Shown here one piece after another: positions 22,081-31,728 of a stretch of 49,263 bases of DNA; positions within the stretch are counted from its first letter, which is position 1, and each line of letters starts with the position of its first letter. Position numbers and translations under genes: made by a program. The notes under the pieces were generated by a model. The model was not told the origin of the DNA. It searched no databases and was given only the letters and a program-made list of their open reading frames with translations. This DNA is from Hyphomicrobiales bacterium (GTDB taxonomy: Bacteria; Pseudomonadota; Alphaproteobacteria; Rhizobiales; Rhizobiaceae), in NCBI GenBank assembly GCA_002400845.2, contig NVRK02000034.1, positions 1-49,263 on the forward strand, read 5' to 3'.

Positions 22081-22229
22081 AACGTTTTCTCCTATTAGCT
22101 TGCCCAATACCCAAAGCAGTGCGAGCACTTAATTGTACTTATCCTATTCAATATTGAAACTGTGACAAAATTCTTATTTCTTATTCTTTAACATGCGCTA
22201 TTAAATATTAGAAATTGGAGACTTTTATC

Positions 22230-22901
22230 ATGCCTATCGCATCTTCTTCATCAGACCTACCAAGCGGAAAAATTACTGGGCTTTATTTGGGTAAAATTGA
22301 GCATAAGTGGGAAGACAACACCCCTACTGCCATCGATAAGAAATCTGCATCTCACAGCGTAGACATATCTTTTGTTGGCTTTACAGAAGATCAACAAGCT
22401 GATGTAGCAGTGCATGGCGGCCCTGAAAAAGCCATTCATCATTATGCTGGCGATCATATGGCATTTTGGCGCAAATTGTTTCCAGACCATGCACAAAAAT
22501 TTGTTGCTGGGTGTTTTGGTGAAAACATTTCAACAAGCGGATTTACTGAAAATAATGTTTGCTTGGGCGATATATTAAAGCTTGGTACTGCAACAGTTGA
22601 AGTGTGCCAAGGAAGACAACCTTGCTGGAAGCTTAGCGAACATTTAGACCTGTTACCACTTGCCATGCAGTTTCAAAAAACTGGACGCACAGGTTGGTAT
22701 TATCGTGTTTTAGAAGAAGGTAAAGCTGGCGCTGGAGATGACATCAAAGTAGTTGAACGTCCATTACCTAAGTGGACCTTAGAACGTTTAATAAGCGCAA
22801 GATTTAATCCGAAATTGGATACTAAAATTGCTGAGGAAATCTGTGCGCTATCCACATTATCAGACAATTGGCGCGAAGCTTTTGAGAGAAAAATTATTTA
22901 A
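22230..22901 (+). CDS. MOSC domain protein (YiiM-like)
   Basis: The ATG at 22230 follows GGAG by 9 bp; a TTG start at 22215 is possible but would bury that box. The 223 residues show the MOSC motifs VHGGPEKAIHHY, GCFGENI and VCQGRQPCWKLSEH, with the conserved cysteine expected to bind the molybdenum cofactor. YiiM-like proteins reduce N-hydroxylated bases such as 6-hydroxyaminopurine; that activity is inferred from family resemblance. Its stop codon overlaps the stop codon of ccoS on the other strand. Confidence 0.85.
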   Translation: MPIASSSSDLPSGKITGLYLGKIEHKWEDNTPTAIDKKSASHSVDISFVGFTEDQQADVAVHGGPEKAIHHYAGDHMAFWRKLFPDHAQKFVAGCFGENISTSGFTENNVCLGDILKLGTATVEVCQGRQPCWKLSEHLDLLPLAMQFQKTGRTGWYYRVLEEGKAGAGDDIKVVERPLPKWTLERLISARFNPKLDTKIAEEICALSTLSDNWREAFERKII

Positions 22902-23044
22902 ACTTCATCATCGTCTTCTAATATTCTGCTGGCAGAACCATCGAGGTCATCATATTGACCGTTTTTCAAACTCCAATAAAATGCAAACAACCCCACAAGC
23001 CCCAAGCCCAAGGCGATGGGTATTAACACTAGTAGATGGTTCAT
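22898..23044 (-). CDS. ccoS: cbb3 oxidase maturation protein CcoS
   Basis: This 48-residue gene begins MNHLLVLIPIALGLGLVGLF, with one transmembrane segment followed by the CcoS signature FYWSLKNGQYDDLDG. CcoS is needed to insert haem and copper into the cbb3 oxidase. Its ATG overlaps the ccoI stop (ATGA), the usual coupling in this operon. It ends convergently with the MOSC gene, sharing the bases of the stop codons. Confidence 0.93.
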   Translation of the reverse strand: MNHLLVLIPIALGLGLVGLFAFYWSLKNGQYDDLDGSASRILEDDDEV

Positions 23045-25350
23045 GTCACCACCTCTTTTCGCTTCGATTGCTCCATAGAACTTGTAGTAGAAATTATTTG
23101 ACCTCCATCAAATTTACTAAAGTTAAGCCTTAGAGAATTTGCCACAACCAATATTGACGAACTGGACATTGCAACTGCAGCAATTAATGGGGTGACATAA
23201 CCAAACATGGCTAACGGCACTGCGATACAATTGTAGATAATTGCGATTGCAAAATTTTGCTGGATTAACTTTTTAGTGGCGACTGCAACCGACCAGGTAA
23301 AAGCAACTGTCATTAATGACGGGCGCGTAAACACAAAGTCTGAAGCTAGACGCCCGACCTCAGACGCAGAGGCTGGTGCCATAGAAACATGAGCTGAGGC
23401 AAGTGCGGGTGCATCGTTCAAACCATCACCGACCATTAGAACTTTTGATCCTGCTGATTGCAGCTTATTCAGAAAATTAATTTTATCAGCTGGCAGCATT
23501 TGTGAAGAAAAATTTGATATCTCTAATTCGTCTGCAATTTTCTTTACTAAAAATGCTCTATCGCCAGAAATAATTGCTGAGTTAATAGATTTAGATTTGA
23601 AGTGATCTATCGTGTTTTTAGCATCAACCCTTAAAGTATCAACCAAACTAAATTGGTATATTGCATTTCCAGATTCACAAAATGCCACATTTGTATTTGG
23701 TTCTAAATCAACCGTTTGATTGGAAATTTCAAACACCCAATTGGGACGTCCGAGGCGGACCAACTTTCCATTATGTCTTGCCTCAACACCTAGACCAGAT
23801 ATTTCGCGTATATTTACTAACTTGGCATTAGAAAACGCGCTAAAGCCCGCATTCAAACTAGCCGCAATTGGGTGAGATGATTGACTTGATAAAGCTGAAA
23901 TAATTTTGGATATTTTATCATTGGGTAATTGGGTGTTTTGTAATTTTAACGCCCCATTGGTGAGCGTTCCAGTTTTATCAAAAGCTATACTGTCAATTTC
24001 TGACATGCGCTCAAATGCGCTGCCATCGCGCATGATAATACCTTCTTTCAACAATCTGCTAGCGCCAATGACATGCACGACAGGCACTGCAAGCCCCAAT
24101 GCACAAGGGCACGTTATGATAAGTACAGCAATGGCAATATATATTGAGCTTTTCCAATCTCCATTTGTAATCACCATCCAACTAACAAATGCAATAAGTG
24201 CTAATAGATGGACTGCTGGCGCATAGATTGAAGCTGCACGTTCTGCAATACGCACATAGCGGCTTCGTCCGTTTTCTGCCGCTGATATCATGTTCTTAAT
24301 TTCTGCTGTAAAAGACGTTTTTGCGTTACTGGTCGTTACAAAATCTATAGAGCCAGTAAGGTTTAAAACGCCAGCCTCCACACTGTCTCCCACTTCTGCT
24401 CGTACACTTATCCCTTCGCCTGTCACCAGGGAACGGTCTAAGTCTGATGCGCCTGAGCTGATTGTACCATCGACTGGAAAACGTTCTCCTGGATACACTC
24501 TCAAACATTGCCCAACTTTAATATCATCTAAACTTATGTAACTTGTGCCGCCCTTTTCATCTAATAAGATACCACCCTTTGTGGTAATTTTTGACAAACT
24601 CTCAACTGAATTTCGAGCCTTTAGTCGCATTAAATGATCTAAATATCGTCCAATCAGCAAAAAGAATAGAAGCATTACACACGCATCAAAATACGCTTCT
24701 TGCCCAGATGTAAAAGTTTCATAAAGCCCCATACCTAGTGCCAACAAAACAGCCAACGAAATAGGCACATCCATATTCAAACGTTTTGCAAGTAAAGCCT
24801 TTAAAGCTGATATGAAAAATGGACGTCCCCCAATGGCAACGGCAGGTACGGCAATTAATCCAGAAATTAAATGAAATAGCTTAGCTGTCTCATCTTGAGC
24901 GCCCGACCATACAGAGACAGAAAGCAACATGATATTAGCCGCGGCAAAACCAGAGACAGCAAGCGCCAATAGTAATTTTTTACTTTCTATTGCTAATAGT
25001 TTTGTAGCTTGATCTTCGTCTTGCGATAAAAAACTTTCAAATCCAAGATTGCTCAGTTCTTTTGCGAACTTAGTACCTTTGCCGATTTTTGAATCCCAAA
25101 TAATATTTACACGACGAAGCGAAAGATTAGCCCTAACACTTATAACATAAGGTATTGCACCTAAAGATTTTTCAATTTTTGAAATACACGCGGCACAATG
25201 CATATTAGGAATAATAAGTTCGCTCTGTGTAGAGCCATCTTCTAAAACATTTGAACTGGCTCTAAAGTCTTGCTCTTCAGGACTATTGGCAAATTTTGAA
25301 GGCGTATTTTCATGGAGATCTTGTGCAATTTGAGTTGCGCAACAATTCAT
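23041..25350 (-). CDS. ccoI: Copper-exporting P-type ATPase for cbb3 assembly
   Basis: CcoI (FixI) is a P1B-type ATPase that supplies copper for the CuB site of cbb3 oxidase. The 769 residues contain the N-terminal metal-binding domain (MHCAAC, residues 50-55), the membrane copper motif CPC (414-416), the phosphorylation motif DKTGTLT (458-464), the P1B HP motif (493-494) and GDGLNDAPAL (641-650). An extra pair of N-terminal cysteines (Cys3-Cys4) is present. It overlaps ccoH by 4 bp and ccoS by 3 bp. Confidence 0.96.
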   Translation of the reverse strand: MNCCATQIAQDLHENTPSKFANSPEEQDFRASSNVLEDGSTQSELIIPNMHCAACISKIEKSLGAIPYVISVRANLSLRRVNIIWDSKIGKGTKFAKELSNLGFESFLSQDEDQATKLLAIESKKLLLALAVSGFAAANIMLLSVSVWSGAQDETAKLFHLISGLIAVPAVAIGGRPFFISALKALLAKRLNMDVPISLAVLLALGMGLYETFTSGQEAYFDACVMLLFFLLIGRYLDHLMRLKARNSVESLSKITTKGGILLDEKGGTSYISLDDIKVGQCLRVYPGERFPVDGTISSGASDLDRSLVTGEGISVRAEVGDSVEAGVLNLTGSIDFVTTSNAKTSFTAEIKNMISAAENGRSRYVRIAERAASIYAPAVHLLALIAFVSWMVITNGDWKSSIYIAIAVLIITCPCALGLAVPVVHVIGASRLLKEGIIMRDGSAFERMSEIDSIAFDKTGTLTNGALKLQNTQLPNDKISKIISALSSQSSHPIAASLNAGFSAFSNAKLVNIREISGLGVEARHNGKLVRLGRPNWVFEISNQTVDLEPNTNVAFCESGNAIYQFSLVDTLRVDAKNTIDHFKSKSINSAIISGDRAFLVKKIADELEISNFSSQMLPADKINFLNKLQSAGSKVLMVGDGLNDAPALASAHVSMAPASASEVGRLASDFVFTRPSLMTVAFTWSVAVATKKLIQQNFAIAIIYNCIAVPLAMFGYVTPLIAAVAMSSSSILVVANSLRLNFSKFDGGQIISTTSSMEQSKRKEVVT

Positions 25351-25874
25351 TTAGCACCTCTAGTCTCAACTTTTCCAACGCCCTGCGCATCTACAATTAA
25401 CCGCTCATCACGTCTGTAAGAATACGCTCCGTTGGTTCCTGTAATGCGTATACTCCACTCACCAAACCCTAATGATAATTTTGTTGCGTAAGTGCCATCT
25501 ACCAATTTGTTAAGTTTAACAAGTTGGTCTTTTTGTTCGAATGCCGGTCGGCCCACAAATAATTGTGCATTGGTTATATCAAGATTTTGAGCATCTTTAT
25601 CAAGAAATTCAATTTTAAATTCATCATTTTGATACTGTATTAAGGAGCGCCATCCACGTATTTTCTGTGCCTTGGCAGCAGATAAATTTCCGTTAAACTT
25701 TTGACTTGCAACATAAGAGTTTTTAACAACTAGTCCTGTCCAACTTGACGAAGCAAGGCTTGCCATGAATAGATTTACCGCAATAATAACACTGAAAAAA
25801 GCTATCATGCACAATGCCATATGCAGGCCCGTGAACTTTCCAAAAAGTTGAAACTTTACATTTTCTTGTTTCAT
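25347..25874 (-). CDS. ccoH: cbb3 assembly protein CcoH
   Basis: The 175-residue protein has one N-terminal membrane segment (MALCMIAFFSVIIAVNLFMA) and a periplasmic FixH domain with a C-terminal WSIRITG strand. CcoH associates with the oxidase during assembly and may work with CcoI. The identification relies on the FixH pattern and on its place between ccoG and ccoI, with 4-bp overlaps on both sides. Confidence 0.92.
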   Translation of the reverse strand: MKQENVKFQLFGKFTGLHMALCMIAFFSVIIAVNLFMASLASSSWTGLVVKNSYVASQKFNGNLSAAKAQKIRGWRSLIQYQNDEFKIEFLDKDAQNLDITNAQLFVGRPAFEQKDQLVKLNKLVDGTYATKLSLGFGEWSIRITGTNGAYSYRRDERLIVDAQGVGKVETRGAK

Positions 25875-27490
25875 TTCCCATATCCCTTTGGAGATTCAAA
25901 GTTAGCATCTGTCGATGTCGTTTCAGCGCCTAATAGTGAAGTTACTTTAAATTTAAAATGCGTCCTAACTGACGTGATTTCATTTTTTGGTAATGTCACA
26001 AAAACTTTAAGCGCTCTTAATTTATCTGCCGGCACTTCAACCAGTAACGATTTTGTAGGTAAATTTTGCGAACCCGCTGGCTTCATTAGCGCGCCATTTA
26101 ACCCTTCAGTTTGAATCCAAAATTGCCTTATTTGTCCGCGCATGTTCAATATTTTAATCTCAAAGCCATTGCGAATTGAACCATCTCTCAATTTTACAAA
26201 GACTGGATTTCTGTCATGCAAAATATTTACATCTAGGGTCTCTCGCATCGCCAATACACTCAAAATGGCAAGTCCAATTGCACTGTAAAAAGCTAAATAA
26301 ACATAGTTTCTAGGGGTTAGTAGATTTTTCCATGAAGTTAATTTTATTCCAGAAACCAAGCCTTTTCCCGTATGTATTTTTGCAGGCACTATTGTATCAT
26401 AAATTTTATTGCCAGTAATTTCTGTCACACTTCCTGTCGCTCCAGATAACTGCATATTCTGCGTATAATCGTTAAGCGTACTATAACTGATTAGTCCTTT
26501 TTCAAGACCAACCTTATCCATCACCTCATCGCATGCGTCTATGCAAAGTGCACAAGTAATGCATTCCATTTGCTGGCCATCGCGAATGTCAATTCCCATT
26601 GGACAAACCGCGACGCATGCATTGCAATCTACGCAATCACCAACTGGAATGTTTACTTGGCGTTGCTTTTTTGAGTTACGACTTCGTTGTTCTCCGCGCC
26701 ATGCATTATAAGTAACTGTGAGAGAATGCTCATCAAGCATGGCTGCTTGAATGCGCGGCCAAGGGCACATATAGATGCATACTTGCTCTCGCATTAAACC
26801 ACCAAATATGTATGTTGTTGCCGTTAGTATGCCTACAGTAAAATAAGCGACCATGGGTGCATTGCCGTGAATAAAACTATTTAACAACGTGGGGGCATCC
26901 GCAAAATAAAATATCCAAGCGCCACCAGTAGCGATCCCAATCACCAGCCATATGGTGTGTTTGATAATTTTCTTTATTGCTTTTGATATAGATAATGGTT
27001 TTTTATCCAGTTTGATACGAGCATTTCTATCGCCTTCTATAAAGCGCTCAACAACAAGAAATAAATCGACCCAAACAGTTTGCGGACACGTATAGCCACA
27101 CCATGCTCGACCAAAAACTGAGGTCACTAAAAACAGACCAATGCCTGCCATGACAAGCATGCCCGCGACGTAATAAAATTCATGCGGCCATATTTCAATG
27201 AAGAAAAAATAGAACCTGAAGTTTACCATATCAAGCAGTACAGCTTGATCTGGAGCACCAATTCCTCTGTCCCATCTGATCCAAGGCGTTAAATAATAAA
27301 TCCCAAGTGAGACTATCATTATCCACCACTTGAATTTACGAAAATCACCCGAAGCGCGCTTAGGGTGTATTTTCTCACGAGCAGCATAAAGTGACTGTTT
27401 CTCTTTCGAGTTTACAGCACTAGCGTCAAATTTCTCGACACTATTATCATCATAAACATTCTCTTTCGAGATAGAGGGATTGTCCTTCAT
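25871..27490 (-). CDS. ccoG: Iron-sulfur membrane protein CcoG (FixG/RdxA)
   Basis: CcoG is a polyferredoxin-like membrane protein; in related bacteria it reduces copper for cbb3 assembly. The 539 residues contain several membrane segments, the CGYTCPQTVW motif (131-140), CMCP-type loop MCPWPRIQ, and two 4Fe-4S motifs (Cys286, 289, 292, 296 and Cys310, 313, 316, 320). A periplasmic Ig-like C-terminal domain follows. It overlaps ccoH by 4 bp and abuts ccoP. Confidence 0.95.
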   Translation of the reverse strand: MKDNPSISKENVYDDNSVEKFDASAVNSKEKQSLYAAREKIHPKRASGDFRKFKWWIMIVSLGIYYLTPWIRWDRGIGAPDQAVLLDMVNFRFYFFFIEIWPHEFYYVAGMLVMAGIGLFLVTSVFGRAWCGYTCPQTVWVDLFLVVERFIEGDRNARIKLDKKPLSISKAIKKIIKHTIWLVIGIATGGAWIFYFADAPTLLNSFIHGNAPMVAYFTVGILTATTYIFGGLMREQVCIYMCPWPRIQAAMLDEHSLTVTYNAWRGEQRSRNSKKQRQVNIPVGDCVDCNACVAVCPMGIDIRDGQQMECITCALCIDACDEVMDKVGLEKGLISYSTLNDYTQNMQLSGATGSVTEITGNKIYDTIVPAKIHTGKGLVSGIKLTSWKNLLTPRNYVYLAFYSAIGLAILSVLAMRETLDVNILHDRNPVFVKLRDGSIRNGFEIKILNMRGQIRQFWIQTEGLNGALMKPAGSQNLPTKSLLVEVPADKLRALKVFVTLPKNEITSVRTHFKFKVTSLLGAETTSTDANFESPKGYGK

Positions 27491-28390
27491 TTACTCTACC
27501 TTAGTGTTTTCTCCACCACCCAAGCTGTGAACATAAATTGTTAGTTGCTTTACAGCACCCTCACCCAATCTCGCTTTCCATGGTGGCATAACGCCTGATT
27601 TTGGGGTTGAGATTTGCGATATAATTTCTTCGCGACTGCCACCATAAAGCCAAATGGCATCGGCTAGGCTTGGTGCACCCAATTCGCGGCCTCCAAGCCC
27701 AGTTTCACCATGACATGATGTACAATTCTCTTCAAAAATAACAGCGCCTTGTAACGCGATTGCAGCGTCATGATCTTGACCAGATAGCTTCAAAACGTAC
27801 TCAGCCGCAGATGCTATCTGCTTACGATTCAGAATTTCATCTCTACCAAAAGCTGGCATCTCTGAAACACGCTCATCATCATCTTCGCCATTACGAGCAC
27901 CATGAGCGATCGTGGTATAGATGGCTTCTAAGTCACCACCCCAAATCCATTCATCATCGTTAAGATTAGGATAGCCTGGACCACCTGAGGCACCGGAGCC
28001 ATGGCATTGAACACAGTTCACCTTGAACAAAGATTTACCACCATGAACAGCAAACCGATTTAGCGCATCATTTTTTTGAATGTCCAACAAAGGAGTTTTG
28101 TCTAACAATGCGAATTTTTCTGCACGTTTTTGATTAGCAATTTGTGTTTCTTGCTTGAGTAAACTACGATTTGTTTCGCCCGAAATCCCCATTGTAGAAC
28201 CATCAATCAATGGAATAGCTGGATAATAAATTACATAACCAACAGCAAATATGATTGATGCAATGAATGTCCAAAGCCACCAACGCGGCATTGGATTATC
28301 CAACTCTTTAATGCCATCCCATTCATGGCCCGTTGTTTGAACGCCTGTCGCTTCATCTATTTCATTGGGTTTATTTTTATCGTTCGACAT
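27491..28390 (-). CDS. ccoP: cbb3 oxidase dihaem cytochrome c subunit CcoP
   Basis: CcoP accepts electrons from soluble cytochromes and passes them toward CcoO/CcoN. The 299 residues carry an N-terminal membrane anchor (about 37-58) and two haem c sites, CVQCH (126-130) and CTSCH (223-227), with likely Met ligands in MPAFG and VMPPW. It directly follows ccoQ and directly precedes ccoG with no gap. Confidence 0.97.
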   Translation of the reverse strand: MSNDKNKPNEIDEATGVQTTGHEWDGIKELDNPMPRWWLWTFIASIIFAVGYVIYYPAIPLIDGSTMGISGETNRSLLKQETQIANQKRAEKFALLDKTPLLDIQKNDALNRFAVHGGKSLFKVNCVQCHGSGASGGPGYPNLNDDEWIWGGDLEAIYTTIAHGARNGEDDDERVSEMPAFGRDEILNRKQIASAAEYVLKLSGQDHDAAIALQGAVIFEENCTSCHGETGLGGRELGAPSLADAIWLYGGSREEIISQISTPKSGVMPPWKARLGEGAVKQLTIYVHSLGGGENTKVE

Positions 28391-28543
28391 CTATTCGTCC
28401 TCACTGAATGGAATGCGAGAAACCTCTTCAGCTATCTTTTTTGAACCTGGTCTAAAGGTGAATAATATGGCACCTACAAATAGGACAAAAAGATAAACCA
28501 GTCCCCATGAATCTGCCAGTTCTCTAAATAATGTATAATCCAT
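28391..28543 (-). CDS. ccoQ: cbb3 oxidase small subunit CcoQ
   Basis: This 50-residue gene reads MDYTLFRELADSWGLVYLFV with one membrane segment, followed by FRPGSKKIAEEVSRIPFSED, the typical CcoQ tail. CcoQ stabilises the cbb3 complex, notably against oxygen damage. It fits exactly between ccoO and ccoP (9 bp after ccoO, stop adjoining the ccoP start). Confidence 0.93.
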   Translation of the reverse strand: MDYTLFRELADSWGLVYLFVLFVGAILFTFRPGSKKIAEEVSRIPFSEDE

Positions 28544-28552
28544 ATTCGCCTC

Positions 28553-29284
28553 CTATCTTAGATTTTCGTCTTGGCTATAGGCCTTCAAATCGACCAAAGT
28601 GCCAAGCATTTGTAAGTAAGCAATAAGCGCATCCATTTCGCTCAACAGTTTCAAATCACCATCAAAATTGCGAATTGAAATTTTTGCATATCGTTCTTCA
28701 AGGCCCTGCGTATCGCCATCAGGATTTGCTTGTACCGCCATATCTGCCATAGCGTTTTCAATCATTTCATCTGAATAAGGAACACCTACTATTTTATTTA
28801 CTTTTAGGTGTTTGGCGATGTCTTTTATCTCAACAGGTGCGCTCGCCAAAAATGCGTAAGACGGCATAATAGATTGCGGCACAACGCCTTGTGGATTTTT
28901 CAAATGTTGAACATGCCACTCGTCAGAGTAACGACCACCCACCCGAGCCAAATCTGGTCCGGTACGTTTTGATCCCCACTGAAATGGGTGGTCATACATG
29001 CTCTCCGCCGCCAATGAATAATGACCGTAACGTTCTACTTCATCGCGAAAAGGACGGATCATTTGACTGTGACAAAGATAGCAACCTTCGCGGACATAGA
29101 TGTTTCTTCCAGCCAATTCTAACGGTGTGTAAGGGCGCATGCCCTCAACTTTTTCAATCGTATTTTTAAGATAGAAAAGTGGTGCTATTTCCACAATACC
29201 GCCAATGAGAACTGCCACAAGTGAGCCCACAAAAAGCAGTGACAAATTTCTTTCTAGTTTTTTATGTTTTTCAAGAAACGACAT
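28553..29284 (-). CDS. ccoO: cbb3 oxidase monohaem cytochrome c subunit CcoO
   Basis: CcoO is the membrane-anchored monohaem cytochrome c next to the catalytic subunit. The 243 residues have an N-terminal membrane anchor (about 12-36) and one haem c site, CYLCH (68-72), in the family context [20 protein letters not shown]. It follows ccoN by 9 bp. Confidence 0.97.
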   Translation of the reverse strand: MSFLEKHKKLERNLSLLFVGSLVAVLIGGIVEIAPLFYLKNTIEKVEGMRPYTPLELAGRNIYVREGCYLCHSQMIRPFRDEVERYGHYSLAAESMYDHPFQWGSKRTGPDLARVGGRYSDEWHVQHLKNPQGVVPQSIMPSYAFLASAPVEIKDIAKHLKVNKIVGVPYSDEMIENAMADMAVQANPDGDTQGLEERYAKISIRNFDGDLKLLSEMDALIAYLQMLGTLVDLKAYSQDENLR

Positions 29285-29293
29285 GTTGGCTCC

Positions 29294-30946
29294 CTAACCT
29301 GTAACCGTTGAAGGTGTGCCCTTTTCGGCAACATTTGAAGTATGAATTGCAATGCCGCCAATTGGCGTTTCCTCACGAACATCGCCTCTGATTGTACGCC
29401 AAATATTGTAAGCCATAATGAGAGCGCCGCTTAGATAAAGCAGGCCGCCAAAGGTGCGCATTACATATTCTGGATGAATGGCTGCAACAGATTCGACGAA
29501 TGAGTTTACAAGGAAACCTTGGCTATCAAATTCGCGCCACATAAGGCCTTGCGTTATACCAGCAACCCACAAGACTGATGCGTAAATTACAATGCCAACC
29601 GTTGCCAACCAAAGATGCCAATTGACCATGCGCAATGAATAGAGCTGAGTACGGTTCCAAAGTTTTGGCACTAAGTAATAGAGCGCGCCAAATGTAACCA
29701 TACCATTCCAACCCAATGCGCCAGAGTGTACGTGCCCAATTGTCCAATCTGTATAGTGTGACAATGAGTTTACCGTTTTGATAGACATCATCGGGCCTTC
29801 GAATGTAGACATTCCGTAGAAGGCTAAAGAGATAACAAACATGCGCAAAATTGGATCTGTGCGTAATTTATCCCATGCCCCTTGCAAGGTCATTAGACCG
29901 TTTATCATACCGCCCCAAGAAGGCATCCAAAGCATTATAGAAAACACCATGCCAAGGTTTTGTGCCCAATCTGGCAACGCTGTATAATGGAGGTGGTGAG
30001 GCCCTGCCCAAATATATAAGAAAATCAGTGCCCAAAAGTGAATGATAGAAAGACGATAACTGAATACGGGTCTGTTCGCCTGTTTAGGGACGAAATAATA
30101 CATCATACCAAGGAAGCCAGCCGTTAAGAAAAAGCCAACAGCGTTGTGACCATACCACCACTGCACCAACGCATCTTGAACGCCAGAAAACACACCGTAA
30201 CTTTTAGCATCTAATAACGAGACAGGAACAGCAGCATTATTAACGAGATGCAACATTGCAACAGTTATAATGAAGGAAAGATAGAACCAATTCGCAACAT
30301 AAATATGCGGCTCTTTGCGTTTAACAATCGTACCCATATATACGACCAGATAAGCGAGCCAAACAATTGTAAGCCAGATATCAACATACCATTCTGGTTC
30401 TGCATATTCTTTAGATTGCGTCGCACCTAGCAAATAGCCAGTTGCCGCCATTACAATAAATAACTGATAGCCCCAAAATACGAACCAAGCTAATTTACCA
30501 CCAAATAATCGTGCACGACATGTGCGTTGCACAACGTAAAAGCTGGTGCAGATAAGCGCATTACCACCAAAGGCAAAAATAACAGCTGATGTGTGCAAAG
30601 GGCGCAGACGTCCAAAGTTAAAATACGGCTCAATGTTTAATTCTGGCCATGCAAGTTGGGCGGCAATTAACACCCCTACAAGAAAGCCGGTAATCCCCCA
30701 AAACAATGTCGCTATTGTACCATAACGAATAACGCCATCCATATAGCCAGACGTATCCGTTGGAGGGAGCGCTTGTCCGTTTGCTGGGATTTCAACACGC
30801 CGCAACAAGACAATTGTCGTTGCTAACAATATGACACACAGCACCCATGCATGCGCCTTAAACAATGCATCATCTGACAGCCCCGCCGCTATAAATGCAA
30901 GAAATGTTGCTAAGCCAACAATCACCGCTTCAGTTAGATTACGCAT
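29294..30946 (-). CDS. ccoN: cbb3 oxidase catalytic subunit CcoN
   Basis: CcoN holds the low-spin haem b and the haem b3-CuB centre where oxygen is reduced with high affinity. The 550 residues show about 12 to 14 membrane helices, with conserved segments [48 protein letters not shown] and [14 protein letters not shown] carrying the histidine ligands. It is the first gene of ccoNOQPGHIS. A perfect FNR/FixK box lies about 100 bp upstream of its ATG. Confidence 0.98.
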   Translation of the reverse strand: MRNLTEAVIVGLATFLAFIAAGLSDDALFKAHAWVLCVILLATTIVLLRRVEIPANGQALPPTDTSGYMDGVIRYGTIATLFWGITGFLVGVLIAAQLAWPELNIEPYFNFGRLRPLHTSAVIFAFGGNALICTSFYVVQRTCRARLFGGKLAWFVFWGYQLFIVMAATGYLLGATQSKEYAEPEWYVDIWLTIVWLAYLVVYMGTIVKRKEPHIYVANWFYLSFIITVAMLHLVNNAAVPVSLLDAKSYGVFSGVQDALVQWWYGHNAVGFFLTAGFLGMMYYFVPKQANRPVFSYRLSIIHFWALIFLYIWAGPHHLHYTALPDWAQNLGMVFSIMLWMPSWGGMINGLMTLQGAWDKLRTDPILRMFVISLAFYGMSTFEGPMMSIKTVNSLSHYTDWTIGHVHSGALGWNGMVTFGALYYLVPKLWNRTQLYSLRMVNWHLWLATVGIVIYASVLWVAGITQGLMWREFDSQGFLVNSFVESVAAIHPEYVMRTFGGLLYLSGALIMAYNIWRTIRGDVREETPIGGIAIHTSNVAEKGTPSTVTG

Positions 30947-31042
30947 TAAATATGTCCCTTTTTAAACGAACAGCCAAAATTAATTCGACAGCTCAAATTC
31001 ATAGCTTTGGGTAGCTAATGCCATATTCGAACAAGGGCTTCT

Positions 31043-31056
31043 TTGATCTAGATCAA
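31043..31056. promoter_or_regulatory. Perfect FNR/FixK box between ccoN and the hemerythrin gene
   Basis: TTGATCTAGATCAA matches the FNR/FixK consensus TTGAT-N4-ATCAA with no mismatch and is a full palindrome. On the plus side a TATAAA lies at 31078-31083, 21 bp after the box, the spacing of a class II FNR-activated promoter; it would serve the hemerythrin-like gene and probably fnrN. On the minus side the best -10 at that distance (CATTAG, 31020-31015) is weaker, but ccoNOQP is the classical FnrN/FixK target. The rest of the 243-bp gap holds nothing else that I recognise. Confidence 0.88.
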
Positions 31057-31189
31057 TGAAGTGGGCAGTAATGAATGTATAAATTGTCACATAAAATGAC
31101 GTTATTTTGGGCTTATGCCTTTAAGCATTGCGTTGATGAATCAAGTGTACGCGCTTTGATTATTTAGGTGGAATTAGGATTTTATATAA

Positions 31190-31642
31190 ATGTCTTCTTA
31201 TGCAGAGCCAGAATTGATTACCTTAATAAATAGGCACCATTCAAACCTATACTCGCTATGCGAATCGCTTGAAAATATAGCAAATAATTTACCCCGCTCA
31301 GTGAACAAACAAGCATGTCTTGCATTATCACGCAGCATATTTCCTATTATTTATGAAGCGCATGAATTTGAAGAAACCAAACTATTTCCATATTTGCTCA
31401 AGTCTAACGAGCAAAATAAAGCACTGATAAACAGTTTAAGCCGATTAAAATTTGAACACTATGAAGATGAAACCTTTGCGCAAGAAATTAGCGAAGCGTT
31501 GCACGAATTTGTGACAGGCGAGAATACTGTTCTTGCAGAAAAACTCTCTTATATGTTGCGTGGATTTTTCGAGGGTGTAAGACGCCACTTAGCGTTTGAA
31601 AATGAACATTTGCTTCCGTTACTGAAAAATGAGAATATTTGA
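31190..31642 (+). CDS. Hemerythrin-like (HHE domain) protein
   Basis: The 150-residue all-helical protein shows the HHE pattern of a di-iron four-helix bundle: His16/17, His58-x3-Glu62 (HEFEE), His90-x3-Glu94 and His133-x3-Glu137 (HLAFENEH). The ligand set is HHE-like and not the classical invertebrate hemerythrin set. Such proteins bind oxygen or nitric oxide, or repair iron centres. It sits between a perfect FNR box and fnrN, so a role in oxygen sensing, oxygen handling or Fe-S maintenance under low oxygen is likely but inferred. Confidence 0.8.
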   Translation: MSSYAEPELITLINRHHSNLYSLCESLENIANNLPRSVNKQACLALSRSIFPIIYEAHEFEETKLFPYLLKSNEQNKALINSLSRLKFEHYEDETFAQEISEALHEFVTGENTVLAEKLSYMLRGFFEGVRRHLAFENEHLLPLLKNENI

Positions 31643-31728
31643 CGCATACTAAATATACATTTCTTAAAACTGTAATTGTGAGTTACATTCTATTTAATTA
31701 TTAACTATAAAATCTGGATTCAGCCAAA

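Noticed and set aside
22898-22901. Convergent overlap of the ccoS and MOSC stop codons
   Set aside because: The overlap is only of stop codons; it shows tight packing but is common and needs no special explanation.
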